A stretch of DNA of 5,820 bases from Planctomycetota bacterium (GCA_029777755.1 JAKORQ010000161.1:1-5820); one strand, 5' to 3'. Positions 1 to 4,921 are shown, counted from the first letter of the stretch. Numbers and translations: made by a program. Notes: generated by a model from the sequence alone, not told the origin.

Positions 1-2
1 CG

Positions 3-395
3 GCGGATATCCATGACATCTGCGGCCAGGAGTTTGTGGTCTATCTGCACACCTCGGGCAAGGTGAATCGGCTTGGCCACAACGACACGATCGAGGTAAC
101 GCTGCCACAGCTGGGCAGCGAGCTGGCGGTGGTTTCGCCGGTGCTGGGCGGCTGGATCGCCCCGCTGGGCCTGATCGAGAAGTACAACGCGCCAGCCGGC
201 ATCCGCAGCTCCAGCCTTGTTGAGGAGAACCTGCTGGTCGCGGAGATTCGCGACGGCGGCGTGGCGGCGTTCTGGTGCGAACGTCAGCCCTCCAGCGTCA
301 CGACATCACGCACGGCAAAGGCGACATACGAGGGCCAGATCCTGCGCATCGAGGCGGAGACGGGCTCGCCGCTGGAGGTGAGGATCAGGCACTGA
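3..395 (+). CDS. C-terminal part of a GH36-like raffinose synthase/Sip1-type protein (5' partial)
   Basis: The reading frame is open to the left window edge and ends at TGA, giving the last 130 residues of a longer protein. The visible part is the C-terminal beta-rich domain. It reads in order VVYLHTSGKVNRL (about residues 12-24), a SELAVVSPVL segment, the stretch IAPLGLIEKYN, and AFWCERQPSSV. This order resembles the tail of the raffinose synthase/Sip1 group in the GH36 superfamily, where a YxHxxGE-like strand, a 'vSP(v/i)' strand, 'APIGLxxmfN' and 'GxFgaYsSxrP' follow one another. Family members act on alpha-galactosides such as raffinose-series sugars; the catalytic (beta/alpha)8 domain lies outside the window, so substrate and activity cannot be judged. 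No signal peptide or start can be seen. No convincing terminator follows the stop. It could alternatively be another GH36/alpha-galactosidase subgroup; the call rests on recalled motif order only. Confidence 0.62.
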   Translation, partial: ADIHDICGQEFVVYLHTSGKVNRLGHNDTIEVTLPQLGSELAVVSPVLGGWIAPLGLIEKYNAPAGIRSSSLVEENLLVAEIRDGGVAAFWCERQPSSVTTSRTAKATYEGQILRIEAETGSPLEVRIRH

Positions 396-476
396 GGTCT
401 TGGTGGAGACTTGAACAAGTAGAGCAGGTCGGCCTCAACCCGTGGGATCGCGATTGCGCGGGCGGCACAGGCTCCG

Positions 477-576
477 ATCCTTCACCATGACGAAACGAGG
501 AACCGAAGAATGTGGGATGGTGCGTGAGCACGATCGTGTCGCTTCGTCGCTTCGTTGCTTCGTGGTGAAGAAGGAT
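477..576. repeat. Imperfect inverted repeat of about 100 bp
   Basis: The left arm (477-507) begins ATCCTTCACCATGACGAAAC. The reverse complement of the right arm (576-541) begins ATCCTTCTTCACCACGAAGC. The outer parts match apart from a 3-base insertion and a mismatch; the inner parts are only similar, both being built of CGAA-containing 8-base units on the same strand sense. The centre contains GTGC-GTGA-GCAC (520-531), which as RNA would be a short hairpin with a GNRA-type loop, and the perfect palindrome CACGATCGTG (529-538). The whole could fold into one long bulged hairpin. Whether it is a dispersed repeat, a regulatory RNA structure or chance cannot be decided from one copy. Confidence 0.45.
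541..564 (+). repeat. Tandem repeat, three 8-bp units GCTTCGTN
   Basis: Three consecutive units GCTTCGTC, GCTTCGTT and GCTTCGTG differ only in the last base. The opposite strand at 489-504 carries two degenerate relatives (GACGAAAC, GAGGAACC), so the array forms the inner part of the larger inverted repeat at 477-576. The repeat is directly visible; its role is unknown. Confidence 0.8.
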
Positions 577-588
577 GCTCAACATGCG

Positions 589-627
589 TTCGCCGATCCC
601 CGTGGGTCCATCGGCGAATCTTCGCCG
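589..627. repeat. Three-arm inverted repeat with two mutually exclusive pairings
   Basis: TTCGCCGAT (589-597) is the exact reverse complement of ATCGGCGAA (610-618), giving a 9-bp stem with a 12-base loop. The same middle arm can instead pair through CGGCGAA (612-618) with TTCGCCG (621-627), giving a 7-bp stem around a 2-base gap that would need partial opening to form a loop. The outer two arms are also followed by similar bases (GATCCCC at 595-601, GGATCCCC at 629-636). No T-run follows on either strand, so it is not a standard intrinsic terminator. Confidence 0.55.
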
Positions 628-681
628 AGGATCCCCTTAGTCTAGCTCTCTCAGCTCCGGCGGAACTGCTCTGCTTTGCCC

Positions 682-715
682 AAAAAGCAAGCGCCGGCGG
701 GTCGCCGCCGGCGCT
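682..715 (-). terminator. Intrinsic terminator of the secreted-protein gene
   Basis: Bases 690-700 and 705-715 form an 11-bp perfect GC-rich stem around a 4-base loop (701-704). Read on the minus strand, the stem is followed by TTGC and then five T residues (686-682). It lies 25 bp beyond the stop codon of the minus-strand gene at 741-1301, the right place and orientation for a rho-independent terminator of that transcript. Confidence 0.82.
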
Positions 716-740
716 GCTGGATTCTTCCACCGATGCGTGC

Positions 741-1301
741 TTACTTGATGTCGATCTTGGTGAGCTGCATGTTGGTGTCGACGGCTCCCTGTTCGCCGGT
801 TGCCTTCATCTCCATCTTCACCAGGCCGCCGGGAACCTGGTCGCTGGTCCAGCTCTTGCCCTCGGCCGAGATGCCCTGCATCACGCCCTTGATCTGCGTG
901 ACCTCGCACTCGTATTCCGTCTCGCCGACCTTCACCTTTTCCTTGCCCAGCGACTTGGCTTCACCTTCCATGCCCGGGGGCAGTTGCGTGAAGCTCACCG
1001 CGTTCTCCTTCTCCACCTTCGCGGGCACTTCCTGCGTGTGAGTCTGCGAGCCGCCGGGCAGCATCGAGTTGCTGATGGCGACTTCCACCACGGCCTTCTC
1101 CTCAGTCACTTCCTTGAGCGATTGTGTGATGTCCATCTGCATCGACATGCCCGCGCCCATATTGGTGTTCTGCCGGTAGCTGATGCTGGTGCCGGGCTTG
1201 AACTTCGACCAATTCTCATAGGCGGGATTGGCTACCAGTTCGGCAACAGCGCCACTGGCCAGAAGAAGGACACTGACGAGGATCCCCATGACGGTTCGCA
1301 T
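741..1301 (-). CDS. Small secreted protein of unknown function (186 aa)
   Basis: I do not recognise a named family. The N-terminus is a clear Sec signal peptide: MRTVMG, a hydrophobic core ILVSVLLLASG, then AVA before Glu21, a good signal peptidase I site. There is no lipobox cysteine, and Cys132 is the only cysteine, so the mature protein of about 166 residues is probably free in the periplasm or outside. The mature part starts NPAYENWSKFKPGTSISYR and has alternating polar/hydrophobic strands suggesting a beta-rich fold. A segment near residues 121-133 (EKVKVGETEYECE) and one at 151-162 (WTSDQVPGGLVK) resemble a pattern I recall from uncharacterised secreted proteins of planctomycetes and relatives, with a 'W-x-S-D-x-V-P-G-G-x-V' core. 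The ATG at 1301 is chosen because GGAG sits 8 bases upstream (1310-1313); a second Met at residue 5 is less well placed. The gene is monocistronic, divergent from holB, and ends at a strong terminator. Confidence 0.82.
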   Translation of the reverse strand: MRTVMGILVSVLLLASGAVAELVANPAYENWSKFKPGTSISYRQNTNMGAGMSMQMDITQSLKEVTEEKAVVEVAISNSMLPGGSQTHTQEVPAKVEKENAVSFTQLPPGMEGEAKSLGKEKVKVGETEYECEVTQIKGVMQGISAEGKSWTSDQVPGGLVKMEMKATGEQGAVDTNMQLTKIDIK

Positions 1302-1308
1302 GACGTTT

Positions 1309-1314
1309 TCTCCA
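1309..1314 (-). promoter_or_regulatory. Ribosome binding site of the secreted-protein gene
   Basis: On the minus strand TGGAGA lies with its GGAG core 8 bases before the ATG at 1301-1299. It supports that ATG over the in-frame ATG four codons later. Confidence 0.7.
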
Positions 1315-1337
1315 GAAGATTGTGCAAGTTAACAGAA

Positions 1338-1353
1338 ACAGCATAGCTGCTGT
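1338..1353. repeat. 6-bp dyad in the secreted-protein/holB divergent spacer
   Basis: ACAGCA (1338-1343) and TGCTGT (1348-1353) are perfect reverse complements around TAGC. The dyad lies 37-52 bp upstream of the secreted-protein start and about 65 bp before holB. It could be an operator half-site pair or a small leader hairpin, or chance; no further copy is seen in the window. Confidence 0.35.
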
Positions 1354-1406
1354 CCTCGCCGACGGATAGATAAAACGCTGCTGATTTCAGTAGCGGTGCG
1401 GATTGG

Positions 1407-1414
1407 TATATAAC
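1407..1414 (+). promoter_or_regulatory. holB: Possible -10 element of holB
   Basis: TATATAAC, containing the -10-like hexamer TATAAC (1409-1414), is the most AT-rich spot in the 115-bp divergent spacer. A weak -35 match (TTCAGT, 1386-1391) sits 17 bp upstream. Transcription from it would start near 1420, essentially at the start of the coding region, implying a leaderless or nearly leaderless message. The box also reads reasonably on the other strand. Confidence 0.35.
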
Positions 1415-1416
1415 AG

Positions 1417-2427
1417 TTGCGCTTGCTGTATCTTCGAGACATCTTCGGCCAGGATGAGGCGATCCGGCAGATTCGCCAGGCGTGGCAGGCACAGCGCCTG
1501 CCGCACGGGTTGATCTTCGCCGGGCCGACCGGGGTGGGAAAGGGGACCACGGCGCGGGCGCTGGCAAGCTGGTTCCTATGTGAGGATCCGCAGGCTGATG
1601 ATGCCTGTGGCCGGTGCAACAGTTGCCACCTGGTCGGGGCCGGTACGCACCCGGATTATCACCTGATCTACCGCCAGCTCATCCGCCTGACCAAGAAGGA
1701 CTCCAAGGCACGCGACCTCTCGATCGACGTGGTGCGCGAGTATCTGCTTGAGCCTGCTTCGCGCAAATCGACCAAGGGGCAGGGCAAGGTCTTCGTGCTG
1801 GAAGAGGCGCAGACCATGACCCGTGATGCCGCCAACGCCATCCTCAAGACGCTGGAGGAACCGCAGGGCAGGACTCTGATCATCCTGCTTACCGACCAGC
1901 CTGAGTCGCTGCTGCCGACCATCCGCAGCCGCTGCCAGACGATCCGCTTCTCGTCTCTGCCGGATGAGCTGATCGTGAGCCGCCTGGCCGAGAAGGGGAT
2001 CGATCCCCGTACGGCGGAACTGGCCGCCCACATGGCGCAGGGATCGCTGGGGTTGGCGCTGCAGTGGGCTGAGGATGGCATCGTGGCGCGGGCTACTCCG
2101 CTGCATCAGCGGCTGTCGGCCATCGTGGCCGGGCGGGCGGTGGAGGATCTGCCGGCGTTTCTTTCCGAGGCAGCCAAGCAGCAGGTGGAGAGGGAGCAGG
2201 AGCGCGATCCGGGCTGCAGCAAGGACCAGGCGATGCGCGAAGCGGTTGTCCTGCTCACCACGCTGGCGGCCGACTACCTGCGAAGTCAGCTCGCGGCCGA
2301 TGTCGACAACGCCGTTCGCCTGCGCATATGCCGCATGATCGATGACATCTCCCAGGCGCAGCAGTACATCCGCGGCAATGTGAACATCGACTTGGTGCTG
2401 GAGTACCTGGGCACTCGCCTGCGCTAG
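1417..2427 (+). CDS. holB: DNA polymerase III subunit delta' (clamp loader)
   Basis: This is the delta' subunit of the replicative clamp loader, which together with DnaX and delta opens the beta sliding clamp on primed DNA. The 336 residues show the AAA+ layout: an N-terminal DIFGQDEAIRQIRQA segment (8-22), a P-loop GPTGVGKGT (36-44), a four-cysteine zinc module (Cys55, Cys64, Cys67, Cys70), a Walker B-like VFVLEEAQ (125-132), NAILKTLEEP (140-149) and the S-R-C motif (171-173) shared by delta' and DnaX. Helical C-terminal regions follow. The P-loop has Gly in place of Ser/Thr after Lys42 and the Walker B Asp is Glu129, in line with delta' often being a poor or inactive ATPase. An in-frame TAA at 1411 limits the start to TTG 1417, TTG 1423 or CTG 1426; none has a Shine-Dalgarno sequence. 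The frame just upstream of DIFGQ is therefore short, as in homologues. It converges with dat, 3 bp apart. Codon use matches its neighbours. Confidence 0.93.
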   Translation: MRLLYLRDIFGQDEAIRQIRQAWQAQRLPHGLIFAGPTGVGKGTTARALASWFLCEDPQADDACGRCNSCHLVGAGTHPDYHLIYRQLIRLTKKDSKARDLSIDVVREYLLEPASRKSTKGQGKVFVLEEAQTMTRDAANAILKTLEEPQGRTLIILLTDQPESLLPTIRSRCQTIRFSSLPDELIVSRLAEKGIDPRTAELAAHMAQGSLGLALQWAEDGIVARATPLHQRLSAIVAGRAVEDLPAFLSEAAKQQVEREQERDPGCSKDQAMREAVVLLTTLAADYLRSQLAADVDNAVRLRICRMIDDISQAQQYIRGNVNIDLVLEYLGTRLR

Positions 2428-2439
2428 CGGCTATGCCGC
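2427..2439. repeat. Short hairpin across the holB and dat stop codons
   Basis: GCGGC (2427-2431) and GCCGC (2435-2439) pair around TAT. It spans the end of holB and the final codons of dat. There is no T-run on either strand, so it is a weak candidate for a bidirectional stop signal; with only 3 bp between the genes, each transcript probably runs into the other gene. Confidence 0.3.
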
Positions 2440-3309
2440 CACCACGGAGCCGATCTCGTCTTCCACTTCTTCCAGGTAAGCCTCGTGCAACTGCCGCGTG
2501 ATCGGCCCGCACTTGCCATCGCCGATGGTTTGGCCATCCCACTGCCGCACCCATGACAGCTCACGGGTGGTGGAGGTGATGAATACCTCATCCGACGCAA
2601 GCGCCTCTTCCAGGGGCAGCGCCTCCTCGCGGAAGGAGATGCCGAGGCGCTCGGCGATACGCATGAGCACCAGCCGCGTGATTCCCGGCAGCACCTTCGG
2701 GCCCACCGGGCTGCTGTAGATGACGCCATCCCTGATACAGAAGATGTTGGAGGCCGAGCACTCCATCACCTTGCCTTCGTGGATGAAAACCGCCTCATCG
2801 TGGCCGGCGCTGATCGCCTTGTTCTTGGCCAGCACGTTGGGCAGCAGGGCGATGGACTTGATATAGCAGCGATGCCAGCGTTCATCCTCCACGCTGATGA
2901 TGCTGCAACCCTCACCTTCGCCGGGAGCCCACGCCGGGGCCACCGGTCGGCAGAAGAAAAACAGCGTCGGCTTAACCGCCTCGGGAAACGGATGCTGCCG
3001 CTTCGACTGCCCGCGGGTGAGCTGGAGATAGACCATTCCTTCCTCGATGTGCGAGAGCGAGATGAGCTTGCGGATCTCATCCGCCAGGTGCTCCAGGCTG
3101 ATGGGAAGATGCAGGAAGATCTCGTGAGCAGAGCGCTCCAGCCGCTCCAGGTGCTCGCGCAGCGTAAAGGCCCGGCCACGGTAGAAGCGAACTACCTCAT
3201 ATACCCCGTCGGCGAAGTTGAACCCACGATCTTCCAGCCCGATGCGCGCCTGGGAAAGGGGCATGACCGAACCATCAAACCAGACCAGCTCATCACTCGC
3301 AGTACTCAT
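2431..3309 (-). CDS. dat: D-amino acid aminotransferase (PLP fold type IV)
   Basis: Predicted D-alanine:2-oxoglutarate aminotransferase (EC 2.6.1.21), a cytoplasmic PLP enzyme interconverting D-Ala and D-Glu, precursors of peptidoglycan. It aligns by eye over its whole length with the Bacillus enzyme: LEDRGFNFADGVYEVV near the N-terminus with the conserved Tyr, LTRGQSKRQHPFPE containing the R-x-H pair that binds the substrate carboxylate in D-AAT, IKSIALLPNVLAK with the Schiff-base Lys (residue 151), the PLP-binding Glu in MECSASN (residue 183), and VFITSTTREL with the phosphate-binding Thr pair. The R-x-H pair favours D-AAT over branched-chain aminotransferase (IlvE) or aminodeoxychorismate lyase (PabC). 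I choose the ATG at 3309 (292 aa): GGGGTG lies 6 bases upstream and the next residues fit family N-termini. The ATG at 3327 would add six residues with poorly spaced G-rich sequence. It lies 215 bp downstream of the uxaC-like gene on the same strand and need not be co-transcribed. Confidence 0.9.
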   Translation of the reverse strand: MSTASDELVWFDGSVMPLSQARIGLEDRGFNFADGVYEVVRFYRGRAFTLREHLERLERSAHEIFLHLPISLEHLADEIRKLISLSHIEEGMVYLQLTRGQSKRQHPFPEAVKPTLFFFCRPVAPAWAPGEGEGCSIISVEDERWHRCYIKSIALLPNVLAKNKAISAGHDEAVFIHEGKVMECSASNIFCIRDGVIYSSPVGPKVLPGITRLVLMRIAERLGISFREEALPLEEALASDEVFITSTTRELSWVRQWDGQTIGDGKCGPITRQLHEAYLEEVEDEIGSVVAA

Positions 3310-3315
3310 ATCCAG

Positions 3316-3321
3316 CACCCC
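3316..3321 (-). promoter_or_regulatory. dat: Probable ribosome binding site of dat
   Basis: On the minus strand GGGGTG ends 6 bases before the ATG at 3309-3307. It is an imperfect Shine-Dalgarno match but is better spaced than anything before the upstream ATG at 3327-3325, where GGGG is only 2 bases away. It therefore decides the start toward the shorter protein. Confidence 0.45.
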
Positions 3322-3397
3322 GTGCATTACCCCATGTCGCGGAAAATGCCTGAAGCATCACGTGCCCGCGGCGACCCGTATAAGTTGCGCAAGTACA

Positions 3398-3425
3398 GAG
3401 GGCCACGGCCTTCGCCGCGGCCCTC
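3398..3425. terminator. GC-rich hairpin between uxaC-like gene and dat, candidate terminator
   Basis: Bases 3398-3404 pair with 3419-3425 (7 bp), then after one A/C mismatch 3406-3409 pair with 3414-3417 (4 bp), leaving a 4-base loop. It lies about 100 bp beyond the stop of the uxaC-like gene and about 90 bp before dat on the minus strand. The minus-strand sequence after the stem (TGTACTTGCGC) has no real T-run, so termination would be weak; an attenuating or RNA-stabilising hairpin is also possible. Confidence 0.45.
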
Positions 3426-3524
3426 CCTTGAGTTTGCTTGAGTAGTGTACCACGGAAATGCACGGATGCGAGGCAAATGGCGTTGCGCGAGCTGCCTCGC
3501 GCTTGCCGTGCGGCCCCGGGAGGC

Positions 3525-4763
3525 TTAACGCTCCAGGAACTTCGTGAAAGTGCCCGACAGGAAGTTCTCAGCGGTGCGCTGGATATCCTGCCTGGTCACC
3601 TTCCAGCCGGCCGCCGCCAGGTCGACGTACTTGTCGGCCATCACCTTGGCGATGATCTGCCGGCTGTGGCTCCACTTGTAGATGATCTGGTCCAGCACGC
3701 GGGCGTCAGAGTGCTGCGGGACGAAGCTCTCGCCCAGCAGTTCCATGCGCATGCGGGTCATCTCCTCGATGATGCTGGGGTTGTTGAGGAACCACCAGCA
3801 GCCGAATACCAGCAGGTTGCGGTGCTTGCGGGCGGCCACCGCCAGCTCGTGGGTATTCTCCCGCGCCAGCATGGTGCACATGAACTTGTTGTCGGGATTC
3901 CCAGCGCACAGGCGATGCACGCTCTCGATGTCGCTCTTGCCCACCGCGTCGCCGGCCAGCTTGAGCTGCGGGTTCACCTGTCGCGTCACGCCCACCATGA
4001 TGGCAAACGGCAGCTTGCGCTCCCGCGCGATCGGCAGCACCGCTTCATCCAGCACGCGGGTGGTGAACGACTTGTCCGGGTAGCGCCAGGTAGGCGGCAG
4101 CGAGCAGGCGACATACAGAGGATCAAGGCGATCGATCCAGTCCTCCAGGAAGCGGCGGACCTCCGCGATCGTCTTGCCGGAGAGATTGCCCTTAGCCTTG
4201 TAGCCAAGCTCGGAGAGCTGATCGGCCACCTTCGGCCAGTTCAGCAGCACCGGGTCGATGCGCAACGCGGTCTTGAAGCGATCGTCGATCCTCGAGACGC
4301 TCTCCCAGTAGCCGCGCTCGACAGGATCCAGCGGGTCATTGGTCATCACCACGGCCGAGCAGTTGGCCAGCTTGAAGACCGTGTCGACATACTTCTCCGG
4401 CTTCTGCTTGGCGAAGAACTTGCGGATCTTGCCAAGGTCACGCCTGGAGGTGTCGACGCCCAGCTTCTCCAGCACCGTCAGCACGCCGCGGCAGGCCTCG
4501 CTGATGGGGGCATGATCGATGAATAGCGTCTGCCAGATAAGCTCCGCCTGGCGCGACTTGTCCATGCTCCAGAAGTCGCCATAGCTCACATCAGTGAGGC
4601 GCATGGTCTCGGCGATGAGGTAGTGGTAGGTCAAGAGCTCATCGATGCCCCAGAGCATCAGCTTCTCGAAGCTGGCGGGGTACAGATGCGTGTGCAGGTC
4701 GAATACCGGCGTCTGCTCGACGGCCTTGGCGACCCAGTTCCGGATCTCACATTCACTGGCCAT
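3525..4763 (-). CDS. uxaC: Uronate (glucuronate) isomerase family protein, short divergent form
   Basis: This is a 412-residue amidohydrolase-fold protein resembling UxaC, which isomerises D-glucuronate to D-fructuronate and D-galacturonate to D-tagaturonate (EC 5.3.1.12). Seen in order: VFDLHTHLYP with the metal-binding H-x-H pair (His24, His26), GIDELLTYHYLIAE (39-52), AVVMTNDPLDP (137-147), a segment ending LARENTHELA (299-308) like the 'NP-x-D-N-x-x-L' strand of UxaC, GCWWFLNN (321-328) like the UxaC 'WWFND' strand, and QHSDAR (350-355), matching the UxaC 'TDSR' site with its metal-binding Asp (353) and substrate Arg (355). The middle Ser is Ala here, and the protein is shorter than typical UxaC (about 470 aa), so a changed substrate is possible. 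The ATG at 4763 is chosen because AAAGGA lies 9 bases upstream; an open extension to 4862 would run through the promoter and ribosome binding site. No signal peptide, so cytoplasmic. It diverges from the aldo/keto reductase. Activity is inferred from the family. Confidence 0.8.
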   Translation of the reverse strand: MASECEIRNWVAKAVEQTPVFDLHTHLYPASFEKLMLWGIDELLTYHYLIAETMRLTDVSYGDFWSMDKSRQAELIWQTLFIDHAPISEACRGVLTVLEKLGVDTSRRDLGKIRKFFAKQKPEKYVDTVFKLANCSAVVMTNDPLDPVERGYWESVSRIDDRFKTALRIDPVLLNWPKVADQLSELGYKAKGNLSGKTIAEVRRFLEDWIDRLDPLYVACSLPPTWRYPDKSFTTRVLDEAVLPIARERKLPFAIMVGVTRQVNPQLKLAGDAVGKSDIESVHRLCAGNPDNKFMCTMLARENTHELAVAARKHRNLLVFGCWWFLNNPSIIEEMTRMRMELLGESFVPQHSDARVLDQIIYKWSHSRQIIAKVMADKYVDLAAAGWKVTRQDIQRTAENFLSGTFTKFLER

Positions 4764-4772
4764 ATTCCTGAT

Positions 4773-4784
4773 TCCTTTCTCCTT
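4773..4784 (-). promoter_or_regulatory. uxaC: Ribosome binding site(s) of the uxaC-like gene
   Basis: The minus strand carries AAGGAG directly followed by AAAGGA; the second ends 9 bases before the ATG at 4763-4761, the first 15 bases before it. The purine-rich block fixes this ATG as the start and argues against the longer open frame reaching 4862. Confidence 0.65.
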
Positions 4785-4808
4785 GCCGCTTTCCACGGCG
4801 GCAGGGCG

Positions 4809-4837
4809 ATTAGAACGAGATTGCCGCCATCGGGCAA
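4809..4837 (-). promoter_or_regulatory. uxaC: Sigma-70-type promoter of the uxaC-like gene
   Basis: On the minus strand TTGCCC (4837-4832) and TCTAAT (4814-4809) are separated by exactly 17 bp. They match the -35 and -10 consensus at 4 of 6 positions each. Transcription would begin near 4802, leaving a leader of about 38 bases that includes the ribosome binding site. Confidence 0.5.
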
Positions 4838-4841
4838 CTGC

Positions 4842-4866
4842 CATGCACCATATGGACTGCATGCAG
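4842..4866. promoter_or_regulatory. Overlapping palindromes, possible operator between divergent promoters
   Basis: CCATATGG (4848-4855) is a perfect 8-bp palindrome flanked by the inverted pair CATGCA (4842-4847) and TGCATG (4858-4863), whose centre is only one base off that of the inner palindrome. CTGCATGCAG (4857-4866) is a further perfect 10-bp palindrome. The cluster lies just upstream of the -35 of the minus-strand promoter and just upstream of the reductase promoter, the usual place for a regulator that controls both genes. No regulator family can be named from the bases. Confidence 0.45.
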
Positions 4867-4887
4867 GCGTCACCCCGGCCGGTAATG

Positions 4888-4896
4888 TGCTATGAT
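4888..4896 (+). promoter_or_regulatory. Extended -10 promoter of the aldo/keto reductase
   Basis: TGCTATGAT is an extended -10 element: TGn followed by TATGAT, 5 of 6 to consensus. The expected -35 position is GC-rich with no good match, typical of extended -10 promoters. Start of transcription would be near 4903, about 29 bases before the ATG. Confidence 0.5.
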
Positions 4897-4915
4897 GGGG
4901 CGTCAATTTCGAACC

Positions 4916-4921
4916 AAGGAG
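4916..4921 (+). promoter_or_regulatory. Ribosome binding site deciding the reductase start
   Basis: AAGGAG is a strong Shine-Dalgarno sequence. It leaves 10 bases to the ATG at 4932 but only 4 to the in-frame TTG at 4926, so the ATG is preferred. Confidence 0.75.

Larger units (their letters stand above)
396..740. other. Non-coding intergenic stretch with repeats and hairpins
   Basis: These 345 bases separate the stop of the GH36-like gene from the stop of the secreted-protein gene that converges on it. No frame here has a ribosome binding site together with recognisable protein content; the short open frames are low-complexity and Arg/Ser-rich, as expected from random reading of GC-rich DNA. 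Only inverted and tandem repeats at 477-576 and 589-627 and a terminator at 682-715 stand out, each listed separately. I see nothing identifiable in 396-476. Confidence 0.7.

Noticed and set aside
541..627. CRISPR array
   Set aside because: The repeats are 8-9 bases with no spacers of regular length, and there are no cas genes nearby.
477..740. Insertion sequence remnant
   Set aside because: No transposase fragment, no target-site duplication flanking the inverted repeat, and base composition like the surroundings.
555..1346. Open frame of 263 codons on + over the secreted-protein gene
   Set aside because: It crosses the terminator and runs antisense to a gene with signal peptide, ribosome binding site and terminator; its content is Leu/His/Arg-rich and unlike a real protein.
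1576..2106. Open frame on - inside holB
   Set aside because: holB has complete AAA+ motifs in its frame; this is its antisense shadow without a start signal.
3310..3327. Six-residue longer start for dat at 3327
   Set aside because: The G-rich stretch before it is only 2 bases away, whereas the ATG at 3309 has better spacing and fits family N-termini.
2779..3441. Open frame of 220 codons on + opposite dat
   Set aside because: dat carries the full PLP fold type IV signature; the opposite frame has no ribosome binding site and no recognisable motifs.
3438..4526. Long open frame (362 codons) on + across the uxaC-like gene
   Set aside because: It lies antisense to a gene with clear family motifs, has no ribosome binding site, and its product is a low-complexity Arg/His/Leu-rich string typical of the complementary frame in GC-rich DNA.
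4764..4862. N-terminal extension of the uxaC-like protein to an ATG at 4862
   Set aside because: It would place the promoter and ribosome binding site inside the coding region, and the added residues are Arg/Ala/Ser-rich with no family match.
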